From Neptunicoccus cionae (GTDB taxonomy: Bacteria > Pseudomonadota > Alphaproteobacteria > Rhodobacterales > Rhodobacteraceae), in contig NZ_BMKA01000003.1 of the NCBI RefSeq assembly GCF_014643735.1, forward strand, positions 372,001 through 436,000: a stretch of DNA of 64,000 nucleotides, written 5' to 3'. A program made the translations under genes and the position numbers. The notes beneath the pieces are model-generated. The model did not search any database, was not told the origin of the DNA, and saw only the letters and a list, made by a program, of their open reading frames with translations. Below, piece by piece: positions 26,136-35,825 of the stretch. Every line of letters starts with the position of its first letter. Within the stretch, counting starts at the first letter, position 1.

Positions 26136-27305
26136 ATGACAATTAATGGTGGAGAAACTGCCGATACCCTCACAGGGACCAGCGGCGACGACGTAATTAA
26201 CGGCCTGGGCGGCGCGGATAGCATTGACGGTGCGGATGGCAATGACTCCATCTACGGCGGAGACGGCGCAGACGTAATCAGTGCCGGCCTTGGTGCCGAC
26301 TACATCGAAGGCGGCGCGGGCGCTGACGAGATTTCCGGTGACAATGGTGCTGACGAAGCTTACGGCGGCGGCGGTGACGACTTTATCGAGGGCGGTTCGG
26401 GCGCTGACGCGCTTTACGGCGGTGCCAATGTGGATATTATCTACGGCGATGATGGCAATGACCTACTGGACGGTGGCGGCGGCGATGACAGCCTTTATGG
26501 CGGATTGGACGACGATACGTTTTCCGGCAGCGCCGGGGACGATTACTACGAAGGCGGCGACGGAGACGACACATTCTTCTTTGGCACCGGTGTAGATTTC
26601 CATGATGGCGGCGACGGCTATGACACCATGTCTTATGCAAATGCAACAGCCAGCGTGACGCTCAGCATGTTCTCTTCGTCCGGCTCCTCATCAGGCGTTG
26701 GCAAAGGCGACACATTCGCCAATATTGAAGCCGTGATCGGCACTGAATTCGGTGACAACATCAGGGGATCTCAAGGTACCGAGACTATCTATGGTGAAGA
26801 TGGCAACGATGACATCGCTGGCATCGGTGGTGACGACGTTATCTACGGCGGCGGCGGCAGAGACGTTCTGAACGGCGACATGGGCAATGACGTTCTTTAT
26901 GGTGGCGCCGGCCGCGATAGGTTCCAAGATGATTGGGGTGACGATTTCTACTACGGTGGCGGTGGCAACGACAAAATCCAACTGCGCCGCGGATCCGATA
27001 CTGCCGATGGTGGTAACGGCAAGGATAAATTCGACATCCTTGCAGGGACGCACTCTGTAACCGGCGGGGGCGGGAAGGATAAATTCAACTTCCACACCGA
27101 CACGTTCGACATCACGATCACGGATTTCGAACATCGCACAGACAAACTGAAGTTCTACAAAGTGTTTGAGGACTTCACCGCAGCCAAAGACGCAATGACA
27201 GAAATCGGCAGCGACGTTCAAATCGAACTGGATGCCGCATTGGTCCTGATCGAAAACACCACGATCGACGATTTCGGTGGAAAAGACTTCAAATTCTTCG
27301 GCTAA
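26136..27305 (+). CDS. RTX calcium-binding repeat protein
   Basis: 389 residues, strongly acidic. From about residue 10 to 300 it is built of nonapeptides of the GGxGxDxUx type (GGAGADEIS, GGDGDDTFF, GGGGRDVLN and many more), which fold as calcium-binding beta-rolls. The tail has the FDITITDFEHRTDKLKF block typical of the carboxyl region of type I secreted proteins. It has no Sec signal, as expected for type I secretion, and no catalytic domain. No type I exporter is in the window. A surface or adhesin-like role is possible. The start at 26136 has GAGGAA eight bases upstream. Confidence 0.88.
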   Translation: MTINGGETADTLTGTSGDDVINGLGGADSIDGADGNDSIYGGDGADVISAGLGADYIEGGAGADEISGDNGADEAYGGGGDDFIEGGSGADALYGGANVDIIYGDDGNDLLDGGGGDDSLYGGLDDDTFSGSAGDDYYEGGDGDDTFFFGTGVDFHDGGDGYDTMSYANATASVTLSMFSSSGSSSGVGKGDTFANIEAVIGTEFGDNIRGSQGTETIYGEDGNDDIAGIGGDDVIYGGGGRDVLNGDMGNDVLYGGAGRDRFQDDWGDDFYYGGGGNDKIQLRRGSDTADGGNGKDKFDILAGTHSVTGGGGKDKFNFHTDTFDITITDFEHRTDKLKFYKVFEDFTAAKDAMTEIGSDVQIELDAALVLIENTTIDDFGGKDFKFFG

Positions 27306-27315
27306 GGCCGAACAT

Positions 27316-27343
27316 CTGTCGGGCGGTGCAAACTGCCCGACAG
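27316..27343 (+). terminator. Possible terminator after the RTX gene
   Basis: CTGTCGGGC pairs with GCCCGACAG around a ten-base loop, 11 bases after the RTX stop. There is no clear T run, so it may instead serve mainly as an mRNA 3' end. Confidence 0.45.
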
Positions 27344-27440
27344 GCACATTTCATAGATGCTGCTACCGGTTACAAACCGCGCTACCCTGCCCTGTGCGGG
27401 TTTTCTTTGGTTAACGATGGAGCAGATCGGCAAAGAGACT

Positions 27441-28340
27441 TCAATTCGCCTTCGCCATCATGCCTTTCTCAGCCGCAAGATCGCGCATTTTTTCCTGAAG
27501 TTTCTCAAACGCACGCACCTCAATCTGGCGAATACGTTCACGGCTGACCCCATATTCCCCGCTCAGATCCTCCAGCGTGGTCGGACTGTCCTGCAACTTG
27601 CGCTGCATCAGAATATCCTTTTCACGATCGTTCAGCACATCCATCGACTCCAGCATCAGCGCACGTCGCGCCTTCAGTTCGTCGCTCTCCGCATAGCTGT
27701 CCGCCTGATCCGCTGTCTCATCTTCAAGCCAATCCTGCCATTCCGCAGCGCTATCACCTTCCTCACCACCAACCCGCGCGTTCAGCGACGCATCGCCCCC
27801 AGACATCCGCCGGTTCATAGAAATAACCTCGTCCTCGGTGACGTTCAGATCATTGGCGATCCGCTTAACGTTCTCGGGGCGCAAATCGCCCTCTTCCAAT
27901 GCACCGATCCGGTTCTTGGCTTTACGCAGATTGAAAAACAGCTTCTTTTGCGCACTTGTCGTGCCCATTTTAACCAAAGACCAGCTGCGCAGGATGTATT
28001 CCTGAATGCTCGCGCGGATCCACCACATGGCATAGGTGGCCAGACGAAAACCCTTGTCCGGCTCAAACCGCTTCACCGCCTGCATCAGCCCGACATTGGC
28101 CTCAGAGATCACTTCGGCCGTAGGCAACCCGTACCCCCGATACCCCATCGCAATTTTCGCAGCGAGCCGCAGGTGACTGGTCACCAGCTTGTGCGCCGCC
28201 TCGGTATCTTCATGGTCAATCCAAGCTTTGCCCAGCATGTATTCCTCATCCGGCTCCAGCATGGGAAACTTGCGGATTTCCTGCATGTAGCGGCTTAACC
28301 CTTGTTCGGGACTTGGCGCTGGAAGATTGGAATAACTCAT
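27441..28340 (-). CDS. rpoH: RNA polymerase heat-shock sigma factor RpoH (sigma-32)
   Basis: 299 residues. Region 2 shows AAKIAMGYRGYGLP, then the -10 recognition block RLATYAMWWIRASIQEYILRSWSLVKMGTT, and the RpoH box QKKLFFNLRK follows. Region 4 ends with [23 protein letters not shown]. This combination is diagnostic for RpoH. It directs transcription of chaperone and protease genes. The start MSYSNLPAPSPEQGLSRY at 28340 fits homologues; the longer frame lacks support. It follows rluD on the same strand across a 159-base gap that carries its own promoter-like sequence. Many Rhodobacterales have two rpoH genes; which one this is cannot be said. Confidence 0.93.
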   Translation of the reverse strand: MSYSNLPAPSPEQGLSRYMQEIRKFPMLEPDEEYMLGKAWIDHEDTEAAHKLVTSHLRLAAKIAMGYRGYGLPTAEVISEANVGLMQAVKRFEPDKGFRLATYAMWWIRASIQEYILRSWSLVKMGTTSAQKKLFFNLRKAKNRIGALEEGDLRPENVKRIANDLNVTEDEVISMNRRMSGGDASLNARVGGEEGDSAAEWQDWLEDETADQADSYAESDELKARRALMLESMDVLNDREKDILMQRKLQDSPTTLEDLSGEYGVSRERIRQIEVRAFEKLQEKMRDLAAEKGMMAKAN

Positions 28341-28384
28341 GAACTCGGCTCCTTTGACAGCCCGCAACAGGCGGTACCACAGGA

Positions 28385-28414
28385 CAATTAGGCACCCGCA
28401 GGTCGGTTTTCAAG
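28385..28414 (-). promoter_or_regulatory. Candidate sigma-32-like promoter of rpoH
   Basis: On the minus strand CTTGAAAA is followed after 15 bases by CCTAATTG, about 45 bases before the rpoH start. The -35 matches the heat-shock consensus CTTGAA better than a housekeeping one, so self-activation by RpoH is possible. Judged by eye only. Confidence 0.4.
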
Positions 28415-28499
28415 ACAGAGAGCCTCCAATCCCGACCACATTCGTTGGATATAGAGTATTCCTCAAGTAATTGTGAAGAATACGTCACCCACATCGCGC

Positions 28500-29537
28500 C
28501 TACCCCAATGCACGCAATGCACGATCAAGGGCCTGAAGGTCCGCTGGCAGCGCTGCTTCAAATTCAACGTAGTCCTCAGACACCGGATGGACAAACCCGA
28601 GTTTTGCCGCATGGAGCGCCTGACGCGGAAACCCGCTGATCAAAGCCACATCTTCAGCGCCAAGCCCGGCGGTCTTTACCTTGCGCCGCGTCCCATAAAC
28701 CGGATCACCGATCAGCCCATGACCGATGTGGGACAGATGCACACGGATTTGATGGGTGCGCCCTGTTTCCAACCAGCATTCCACGCGCGCGGCACGATCT
28801 GCGAAACTCTCAATCACGGATGCTCGAGTGATCGCATGACGCCCCGAATTCGCAGCAACGGCCATACGCTTGCGGTCGGTCTTATGCCGCTCGATATTGG
28901 TGGCCACCCGTAGCACGCCGCCCTGTTCAAACCCGACACCGGGCAGACCGCGCAACCGCGGGTCGGCTGCAGATGGTACGCCGATACAAAAGGCCGTATA
29001 ACGCCGGTTGATCGAATGGTCGGCAAATTGCGCCGCCAGCCCCTGATGGGCCACGTCGCTTTTCGCCACCACCAGAATACCGCTGGTATCCTTGTCGATC
29101 CGATGCACAATTCCAGGCCGTTTCGCTCCGCCAATCCCTGACAGGCTGTCCGCGCAATGATGCAGCAGCGCATTCACCAGCGTACCATCCTCGGACCCCG
29201 GTGCCGGATGCACAACCATGCCCGCAGGCTTGTTCACCACGATCAGGTGATCATCCTCGTAGACCACATCAATCGGAATATCCTGCGCCACAGTTTCCAG
29301 CGTTTCCGCTGGGGGAACCACAACTTGCCATTCTTCTTGGGGTTGGCCTTGCGTCTTAAGCACAGTCACCGGCACACCATCCGCCACACGGGATACTGCC
29401 CCGGCTTCAATCAATTTACCAATCCGCGAGCGGCTAAGGCTCTCTTCCTCTGGAACTACTGCAGCCAGTGCCTTATCAAGGCGTGCAGGCGGCGTGTCGC
29501 CAAGGATCAGAACAAGGGTTTGCAACGTGTCAGACAT
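28500..29537 (-). CDS. rluD: RluA-family pseudouridine synthase, RluD type
   Basis: 345 residues. An S4-like amino-terminal domain (LDKALAAVVPEEESLSRSRIGKLIEAG) is followed by the synthase domain with HRIDKDTSGILVVAK, where Asp148 is the catalytic residue. RluD modifies helix 69 of 23S rRNA. The start codon overlaps the start codon of the divergent small membrane-protein gene: the four bases CATG at 29535-29538 contain both ATGs. Neither strand shows a strong ribosome site. Confidence 0.9.
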   Translation of the reverse strand: MSDTLQTLVLILGDTPPARLDKALAAVVPEEESLSRSRIGKLIEAGAVSRVADGVPVTVLKTQGQPQEEWQVVVPPAETLETVAQDIPIDVVYEDDHLIVVNKPAGMVVHPAPGSEDGTLVNALLHHCADSLSGIGGAKRPGIVHRIDKDTSGILVVAKSDVAHQGLAAQFADHSINRRYTAFCIGVPSAADPRLRGLPGVGFEQGGVLRVATNIERHKTDRKRMAVAANSGRHAITRASVIESFADRAARVECWLETGRTHQIRVHLSHIGHGLIGDPVYGTRRKVKTAGLGAEDVALISGFPRQALHAAKLGFVHPVSEDYVEFEAALPADLQALDRALRALG

Positions 29538-29844
29538 GGATCAAAATGAGTCCCAAATAGAGGAGCCCGCGAATTTGCGGTTCCTGAGAAGGCTGGTTAC
29601 GATCCTGACCGCAACCATGATCCTCGGGCTTCTAGCCATCTTCGCGGTGCTTGTCATGCGTTTCTCAACAGACAGTGGCCTTGCCATGCCCGACAGCATC
29701 ACCCTGCCCGATGGCACAAATGCCACTGCCTTCACCCAAGGCGGCGACTGGTATGCGATCGTGACCGCGCAAAATACCATCCTGATCTTTGACCGCACCA
29801 CCGGCGCCCTGCGCCAGACCGTTCAGATTAAACCCGGCTCATGA
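29536..29844 (+). CDS. Small membrane protein (DUF6476-like)
   Basis: 102 residues with one membrane helix (VTILTATMILGLLAIFAVLVM, about residues 20-40) and a small outer domain with GGDWYAIVTAQNTILIFDRTTG, beta-like. It resembles a family found across Rhodobacterales next to rluD and dnaG; the family name is from memory and the function is unknown. The gene starts head-to-head on rluD with a two-base overlap and is followed after 70 bases by dnaG. Confidence 0.78.
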   Translation: MDQNESQIEEPANLRFLRRLVTILTATMILGLLAIFAVLVMRFSTDSGLAMPDSITLPDGTNATAFTQGGDWYAIVTAQNTILIFDRTTGALRQTVQIKPGS

Positions 29845-29914
29845 CCCTCTTTTTGGTTCAAATATCCAAATTCCGCACCTTGCCGCAGCCCCCAATCGAC
29901 AGCATATTACACCC

Positions 29915-31894
29915 ATGAGCCTGCCAGACGGTTTCCTCGACGAATTGCGCACCCGCCTGTCCATCGCACAAGTGGTGGGCCGCAAAGTCACGTGGGACAC
30001 ACGCAAATCCAACATCGGCAAGGGCGATTACTGGTCCCCCTGCCCCTTTCATCAGGAAAAAACCGCGTCTTTTCATGTGGATGACAGGAAAGGTTTTTAC
30101 TATTGCTTTGGCTGCCACGCCAAAGGGGATGCGCTGACGTTTGTGCGTGAAACTGAAAACGTCGGTTTTATGGAAGCCGTCGAAATCCTCGCCCGCGAAG
30201 CTGGAATGCCGGTGCCAAAGCGCGATCCTGTTGCGCAGAAGAAGGCAGACCGCCGCACGGTGCTTGCCGACATTATGGAACAGGCACTGCAATTCTACCG
30301 GATGCAGCTTAAGACCGGACAGGCCGCCGCAGCGCGGGACTACCTCGACGGGCGCGGCATGCCGATGGCCATTCAGGAACGGTTTGAAATCGGTTACGCC
30401 AGCGACACCCGCGCGGCATTGTTCCAATACCTTACTGGCAAAGGCATCAGCCCCGCCGACCTCGACGAGGCCGGACTCTGTGTCAAACCGGGCGACGGTG
30501 GCACCCCGTTTGACCGTTTCCGTGGCCGCATCATCTTTCCGATCCGCGACGCTAGGGGCCGCTGCATCGCCTTTGGCGGTCGCGCGATGGACCCGAATGC
30601 GCGGGCAAAATACCTTAACAGCCCCGAAACACCGCTCTTTGACAAAGGCCGCAGCCTTTATAACCACGGCCCCGCCCGCGAGGCCGCAGGCAAAACCCAA
30701 AGCCTGATCGTCGCCGAAGGCTATATGGACGTGATCGCGCTGGCGCAAGCAGGGTTCGACCACGCCGTTGCGCCCCTTGGCACCGCCATCACCGAACCGC
30801 AGTTGCAACTGATGTGGCGCATGTGCCCCGAGCCCGTGATCGCCCTTGATGGTGACACTGCCGGCATCCGCGCCGCGCGCCGCTTGATTGATCTGGCCCT
30901 CCCCCTTTTGGAAGCGGGCAAATCCCTGCGTTTCGTTGTGCTGCCCGAAGGACAGGACCCTGACGACCTGCTCAAAGCTGCCGGTCCCGCCGCGATGCAA
31001 GCGTTGCTCGACAAAGCGCAACCGATGGTCACGCTGCTTTGGGAACGAGAGATCGAAGGCAAGGTTTTTGACAGCCCCGAACGCCGCGCCGCTTTGGATG
31101 CAAGTTTGCGCACGGCCCTTGCGGCGATTCAGGACCCGTCCTTGCGCACCCATTACACAGCGGCCATCAAAGAGTTACGCGCCGAGCTTTTCGCGCCAAA
31201 AAATCGCGCCGATACGCCGTGGCAGCCATCTTTTGGTAAGGGTGGTAAAGGCAAGGGCAAGTTCGGCTACCGCCCTCCCCAAACTGCCACAGCGGGCACC
31301 AAAACCTCGCTCCTTGCGCAGAAAGATTCACCCTTTGAACCCTCCCGCCTGCGCGAATCGATGATTCTCGCCGCTGCGATTCGCAATCCCGATGCCGCGC
31401 TGGAACGGGAAACCGCATTGGAAAAATGCCCCATCGCCGCCCCTGATTTAATTAAAATCCAATCGGCCCTCTTGGCATCGCTGCATTTGGACCTATCTGG
31501 GGAGGATGCATCGGGGAAACTGATTTCGGCAATGACGGGGCGGCTTGGCTTTGACCCGATGGCCCATCTGCTCGCCCTGCCCCCCGTGCGCATACACCCG
31601 CACCTGAAACCTGACACGGACCCCGAATTGATTGCACTGACCCTAAGCGAAGAACTCGCTAAACATGCTGCCAACAAAGGCGCGGAATTAGAATTGCTGG
31701 AAGCCGAAAGAGATCTCGAAGGACTGGCCGACGAAGGCCTGACCTGGCGCATTCAACAAGCCTCGTCCGAACGCGATATGGCAACCAAAGCCAGTGTGAA
31801 CCCCGGCGCCGGACAGTCCGAAGATCGTGAAAATTTGTCACAACAGCTACAAAAACTGATCGATGATCAGGTTTGGGTAAAGAAAAAGCAGTAG
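29915..31894 (+). CDS. dnaG: DNA primase
   Basis: 659 residues. The zinc-binding domain has Cys43, His46, Cys64 and Cys67 (CPFH and CFGC). The Toprim core has [11 protein letters not shown] and the metal motif [12 protein letters not shown]. The carboxyl part is the helical DnaB-interacting region. It makes RNA primers at the replication fork. The ATG at 29915 ([15 protein letters not shown]) matches homologues. With rpoD it forms the macromolecular synthesis unit; rpsU is not present upstream. Confidence 0.96.
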   Translation: MSLPDGFLDELRTRLSIAQVVGRKVTWDTRKSNIGKGDYWSPCPFHQEKTASFHVDDRKGFYYCFGCHAKGDALTFVRETENVGFMEAVEILAREAGMPVPKRDPVAQKKADRRTVLADIMEQALQFYRMQLKTGQAAAARDYLDGRGMPMAIQERFEIGYASDTRAALFQYLTGKGISPADLDEAGLCVKPGDGGTPFDRFRGRIIFPIRDARGRCIAFGGRAMDPNARAKYLNSPETPLFDKGRSLYNHGPAREAAGKTQSLIVAEGYMDVIALAQAGFDHAVAPLGTAITEPQLQLMWRMCPEPVIALDGDTAGIRAARRLIDLALPLLEAGKSLRFVVLPEGQDPDDLLKAAGPAAMQALLDKAQPMVTLLWEREIEGKVFDSPERRAALDASLRTALAAIQDPSLRTHYTAAIKELRAELFAPKNRADTPWQPSFGKGGKGKGKFGYRPPQTATAGTKTSLLAQKDSPFEPSRLRESMILAAAIRNPDAALERETALEKCPIAAPDLIKIQSALLASLHLDLSGEDASGKLISAMTGRLGFDPMAHLLALPPVRIHPHLKPDTDPELIALTLSEELAKHAANKGAELELLEAERDLEGLADEGLTWRIQQASSERDMATKASVNPGAGQSEDRENLSQQLQKLIDDQVWVKKKQ

Positions 31895-31902
31895 AACCAT
31901 TG

Positions 31903-31949
31903 CGAATCATCGATTCGTTCTATTGATTCGAAACCAGCAAAGTGATTCG
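31903..31949. promoter_or_regulatory. Cluster of four GANTC (CcrM) sites before rpoD
   Basis: GAATC at 31904 and GATTC at 31912, 31925 and 31944 lie within 45 bases between dnaG and rpoD. The first two form the dyad CGAATC-ATC-GATTCG. GANTC is the target of the cell-cycle methylase CcrM of alphaproteobacteria. Confidence 0.75.
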
Positions 31950-32018
31950 CCGTATTCGGTTGAACACTCAGCCGAAATAGGCCAAAGGCCAACGGCACAT
32001 GATATTTTGGAGGCTAAC

Positions 32019-34013
32019 ATGGCAGCGAAAGACAACGACGCGGCGAAAACCGACGATCCTGAAAACGCAGGCCCGATGAATGACATGAGCCAAGCCGCGG
32101 TCAAAAAGATGATCTCGGGCGCCCGTGCGCGCGGCTATATCACTTACGACGAACTGAACCAGGTGCTGCCACCGGATCAGGTTTCTTCTGAACAAATCGA
32201 AGACGTGATGTCCATGCTGTCCGAAATGGGCATCAACATCATTGAAGAAGAAGAACTCGAAGACGACAGCTCCAAAGAAGTCGCCGTTGTCGATACCTCT
32301 GCCAAAGAAGTGGCGCTGGCAGAAACCGGCAAGGAAACACTGGATCGCACCGACGATCCCGTGCGCATGTATCTGCGCGAAATGGGGTCTGTCGAACTGC
32401 TGAGCCGCGAAGGCGAAATCGCCATCGCCAAGCGGATCGAAGCTGGTCGCAACACCATGATTGCCGGCCTGTGCGAAAGCCCCCTGACCTTTCAGGCGAT
32501 CACCATCTGGCGCGAGGAACTTCTCGAAGAAGACATCCTGCTGCGCGATGTGATCGATCTAGAAACCACTTTCGGCAACACGATGGAAGAAGACGGCGTA
32601 GAGAGCGTCGTTGAAGGGCTCAAACCCGCAGCACCCGGCGCACCGGCGGCCCCAACTGCGGCTGAAAAGACCCAAGAGGTCGATGCAGACGGCAATCCGA
32701 TCCAGTCCGATGATGATGACGACGATGAAGACGAAGCCGCCAACATGTCACTGGCCGCAATGGAAGCCGCACTGAAACCACAGGTTTTGGAAACGCTCGA
32801 AAAGATCGCCCACGACTACGAAGCGCTGGCAGCCATGCAGGATGTGCGTATCTCGGCAACGCTGAACGAAGACGAAAGCTACTCTGCCACCGAAGAAAAA
32901 GCCTACCAAAAACTGCGCTCCTCCCTTGTGGAGCAGGTCAACGCGATGCACCTGCACAACAACCGGATCGAAGCACTGATCGACCAGCTTTACGGCATCA
33001 ACCGCAAAATCATGTCGCTGGATTCCGGCATGGTCAAACTGGCCGACCAATCCCGCATCAACCGCCGCGAATTTATTGACGCTTACCGCGGGCAGGAACT
33101 GGATCCGATGTGGCTCGACAATATCGCCGAACGGGACGGACGCGGTTGGAGCCAGTTCATCGAACGCTTCCGCGATAAAGCCGAGGATATCCGCAACGAA
33201 ATGGCACAAGTGGGCCAATACGTGGGCGTGGACATCACCGAATTCCGCCGCATTGTGAATCAGGTACAAAAGGGTGAAAAAGAAGCCCGCCTCGCCAAGA
33301 AAGAGATGGTCGAAGCCAACCTGCGGCTGGTTATCTCGATCGCTAAGAAATACACCAACCGTGGCCTGCAATTCCTTGATCTCATTCAGGAAGGTAACAT
33401 CGGCCTGATGAAGGCGGTGGATAAATTCGAATACCGTCGCGGCTATAAATTCTCGACCTATGCGACCTGGTGGATCCGTCAGGCGATCACACGCTCCATT
33501 GCCGATCAGGCGCGCACCATTCGTATTCCGGTCCATATGATCGAAACGATCAACAAACTGGTGCGGACTGGCCGTCAGATGCTGCACGAAATCGGGCGGG
33601 AACCGACACCGGAAGAACTCGCAGAGAAGCTGCAAATGCCGCTTGAGAAAGTGCGCAAGGTGATGAAAATCGCCAAAGAGCCGATCTCTCTGGAAACCCC
33701 GATCGGGGATGAGGAAGACAGCCAGCTTGGCGACTTCATCGAAGACAAGAACGCGATCCTGCCACTGGACTCCGCCATTCAGGGCAACCTGAAGGAAACC
33801 ACGACACGGGTGCTCGCTTCCCTCACCCCGCGGGAAGAAAGGGTTCTGCGGATGCGGTTCGGCATTGGCATGAACACGGATCACACGTTGGAAGAAGTCG
33901 GCCAGCAGTTCAGCGTGACCCGCGAACGGATTCGCCAGATCGAAGCCAAAGCGCTGCGCAAACTGAAACACCCAAGCCGCAGCCGCAAGCTGCGGAGCTT
34001 CTTGGATCAGTAA
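32019..34013 (+). CDS. rpoD: RNA polymerase primary sigma factor RpoD (sigma-70)
   Basis: 664 residues. Region 1.1 is at the amino end, an acidic non-conserved insert lies near residues 190-250 ([12 protein letters not shown]), and regions 2-4 follow with [42 protein letters not shown] and the region 4 helix-turn-helix [20 protein letters not shown]. It is the housekeeping sigma factor. The ATG at 32019 has GGAGG six bases upstream; the frame is open for 32 more codons but without such a site. The 124-base gap after dnaG contains the GANTC cluster. Confidence 0.97.
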   Translation: MAAKDNDAAKTDDPENAGPMNDMSQAAVKKMISGARARGYITYDELNQVLPPDQVSSEQIEDVMSMLSEMGINIIEEEELEDDSSKEVAVVDTSAKEVALAETGKETLDRTDDPVRMYLREMGSVELLSREGEIAIAKRIEAGRNTMIAGLCESPLTFQAITIWREELLEEDILLRDVIDLETTFGNTMEEDGVESVVEGLKPAAPGAPAAPTAAEKTQEVDADGNPIQSDDDDDDEDEAANMSLAAMEAALKPQVLETLEKIAHDYEALAAMQDVRISATLNEDESYSATEEKAYQKLRSSLVEQVNAMHLHNNRIEALIDQLYGINRKIMSLDSGMVKLADQSRINRREFIDAYRGQELDPMWLDNIAERDGRGWSQFIERFRDKAEDIRNEMAQVGQYVGVDITEFRRIVNQVQKGEKEARLAKKEMVEANLRLVISIAKKYTNRGLQFLDLIQEGNIGLMKAVDKFEYRRGYKFSTYATWWIRQAITRSIADQARTIRIPVHMIETINKLVRTGRQMLHEIGREPTPEELAEKLQMPLEKVRKVMKIAKEPISLETPIGDEEDSQLGDFIEDKNAILPLDSAIQGNLKETTTRVLASLTPREERVLRMRFGIGMNTDHTLEEVGQQFSVTRERIRQIEAKALRKLKHPSRSRKLRSFLDQ

Positions 34014-34021
34014 GTTCTATG

Positions 34022-34049
34022 GGGATTGGCCGGACGACCGGCCGATCCC
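34022..34049 (+). terminator. Hairpin after rpoD
   Basis: GGGAT-T-GGCCGG pairs with CCGGCC-G-ATCCC around a four-base loop, eight bases beyond the rpoD stop. There is no T run behind it. Confidence 0.6.
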
Positions 34050-34216
34050 AAACACGTCGGGTCTATCAAGCCTTGTTGTGCAGCGATTTCCCGCGTTACA
34101 CATGCTCTCGCGATACACAGACGATGACCAATGTTATTGCGTTGCAAGCGACGCCTCCATAGCGCGGCCTAGGCGCGCGCGGTCATTCTTTCAGCATTAA
34201 TGGTGCACCGGCCCCC

Positions 34217-34882
34217 CTAACGGCAAATCCCCTCTACCTGCACATCTCCCCAGCCCACGACAACCTCTCGCACCGGCAGCTGATGCAAAGGGAAATGAGG
34301 GGTTAGCATGTCATGCAGCCGCTCTGTACGGGGTGCTGTCGGGTCCAACACAGAGCAGCAGAGGTACTCCTCTACGATGCGGCCTTGCTGTTCATAGCCA
34401 TAGGACAGGAAATCCCCGTTGCTGTCCGGATCAATCAGATAGGGGTCCGCCTTAGTCTGATGCTCCTGCGCTGCTTTCAACGGGTGATAGCCGGTTTCCT
34501 TTCTGTTTTGCCATTGCCAGACGTGGGTCAGCTCATGCGCGAGAAACATGGCTTGATAGAGATGCAGGCGGTCCGGATACTCCGTTGCGTAACTCTCTAA
34601 GTAATAGTCCGGATTTACAAAGATTCGGTTAAACAGCGTCACTGCGGATGGCGCACCGGTTACAATTTCGGTCTTGGGAGGGGGGAATACCCGCTCTGTG
34701 CAGGTCAGCCTCGGGCGTTTGGGCGCGCGCAGTGTGTAGGATCGCACTGGCGCGTTATCCACCAAACGCACTCTCAACACATTCAGATCCGGCCCATGAA
34801 ACTGCGCTGCAAACGCCTTTTCACTATCGGTCATGGGACGGCCACAAGCCGCTAGAAGAAACAGGATCAAGAGATTGCGCAT
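34217..34882 (-). CDS. Zincin-like lipoprotein of unknown function
   Basis: 221 residues. The lipoprotein signal MRNLLILFLLAAC puts the acylated cysteine at position 13. A metalloprotease-type HELTH motif sits at residues 116-120 in LAHELTHVWQWQN, and IVEEYLCC near residue 172 could supply a third ligand. The rest does not match a family I can name. It may be a membrane-anchored metallopeptidase of the periplasm, or a protein keeping the fold only. It is a single gene, oriented against rpoD and downstream of the membrane-protein pair. Confidence 0.75.
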   Translation of the reverse strand: MRNLLILFLLAACGRPMTDSEKAFAAQFHGPDLNVLRVRLVDNAPVRSYTLRAPKRPRLTCTERVFPPPKTEIVTGAPSAVTLFNRIFVNPDYYLESYATEYPDRLHLYQAMFLAHELTHVWQWQNRKETGYHPLKAAQEHQTKADPYLIDPDSNGDFLSYGYEQQGRIVEEYLCCSVLDPTAPRTERLHDMLTPHFPLHQLPVREVVVGWGDVQVEGICR

Positions 34883-34928
34883 ATGGTAATCATGCTGAAT
34901 TTATACAACAAAAGCAATGGCTTTCCCG

Positions 34929-35825
34929 TTAGCCAAAGATACCGGGGCGCAATCCCATCATCTCCATAATAAGCAGATAGGCAATACCGATCACATACCA
35001 CAAGCGCGCCTTTTTGGTGTGCTCGTCAGTCATCGCATAGCCCAAGATCAGATTCATCGACAGAAACACGTTTTCGTTTCGGGTCGAATAGATGATCAAC
35101 ACGAAAAGCAGCACAGCGTAGTGGGTCCATATCCCCATGCGCGAACGCAGCAAGACACAAGCCTCGATTGCCACCTGCGAAAACAGGGCCGCATAGGTCA
35201 GAACAATAGCCAGAAGTTGCACAAATGGCGGAATGGTTAGCGGCACTCCACTTCCCTGCCCTGGGGGCAGCGACAGCAAAGCTTTCTGCGCCATCAGGTT
35301 TTGTTGCACCACTTCCGGCCAGTTGGAATAAAATAGCGAAATCAACGTTTTGAACATATACCCATTGGCCAGATACCCGCCAACGAGCGCCCCGCTCATA
35401 TAGTGGGGCGAAACCAGTTTCTGGATCAATGCCAATCCCATCAAGATGCTGATCAGCAAAACCGCAGCGCGCGCGATAACCGACGACGCCTGCGCACCTG
35501 ATGCACACGCGATCATTAACGCGATACCTATATAAGTGATCATAAACCCATGATTTGCGATCACATAGTAATTTGCCCAGACGTTCAGCCCCAAGCCGAG
35601 CACGATGCAGAACAGCAAAACCACACGCTGCTTTACCTGCACCGCTGTCATCAAGAGGATCAGCAGGAAGGGGACCACCAGCCGCGCCGCAAATGGAATA
35701 TAGTCCTTAGTGGTAAAGAAAACGAAAACGATTGCGGAAAACAGGATCAGTAGCGTGCGAATATGTTCATCGCTCACAAACCGTGCGACGGGCTGGATCA
35801 AGGGGCGCTCTCGGAACGGTATCAT
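34929..35825 (-). CDS. Polytopic membrane protein of unknown function
   Basis: 298 residues with about eight hydrophobic segments and no known motif recognised. It overlaps the preceding gene by four bases (35822-35825), so the two products are probably made together. The arrangement recalls HTTM-like membrane proteins paired with a small partner, but the resemblance is weak and no function is proposed. Confidence 0.72.
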   Translation of the reverse strand: MIPFRERPLIQPVARFVSDEHIRTLLILFSAIVFVFFTTKDYIPFAARLVVPFLLILLMTAVQVKQRVVLLFCIVLGLGLNVWANYYVIANHGFMITYIGIALMIACASGAQASSVIARAAVLLISILMGLALIQKLVSPHYMSGALVGGYLANGYMFKTLISLFYSNWPEVVQQNLMAQKALLSLPPGQGSGVPLTIPPFVQLLAIVLTYAALFSQVAIEACVLLRSRMGIWTHYAVLLFVLIIYSTRNENVFLSMNLILGYAMTDEHTKKARLWYVIGIAYLLIMEMMGLRPGIFG

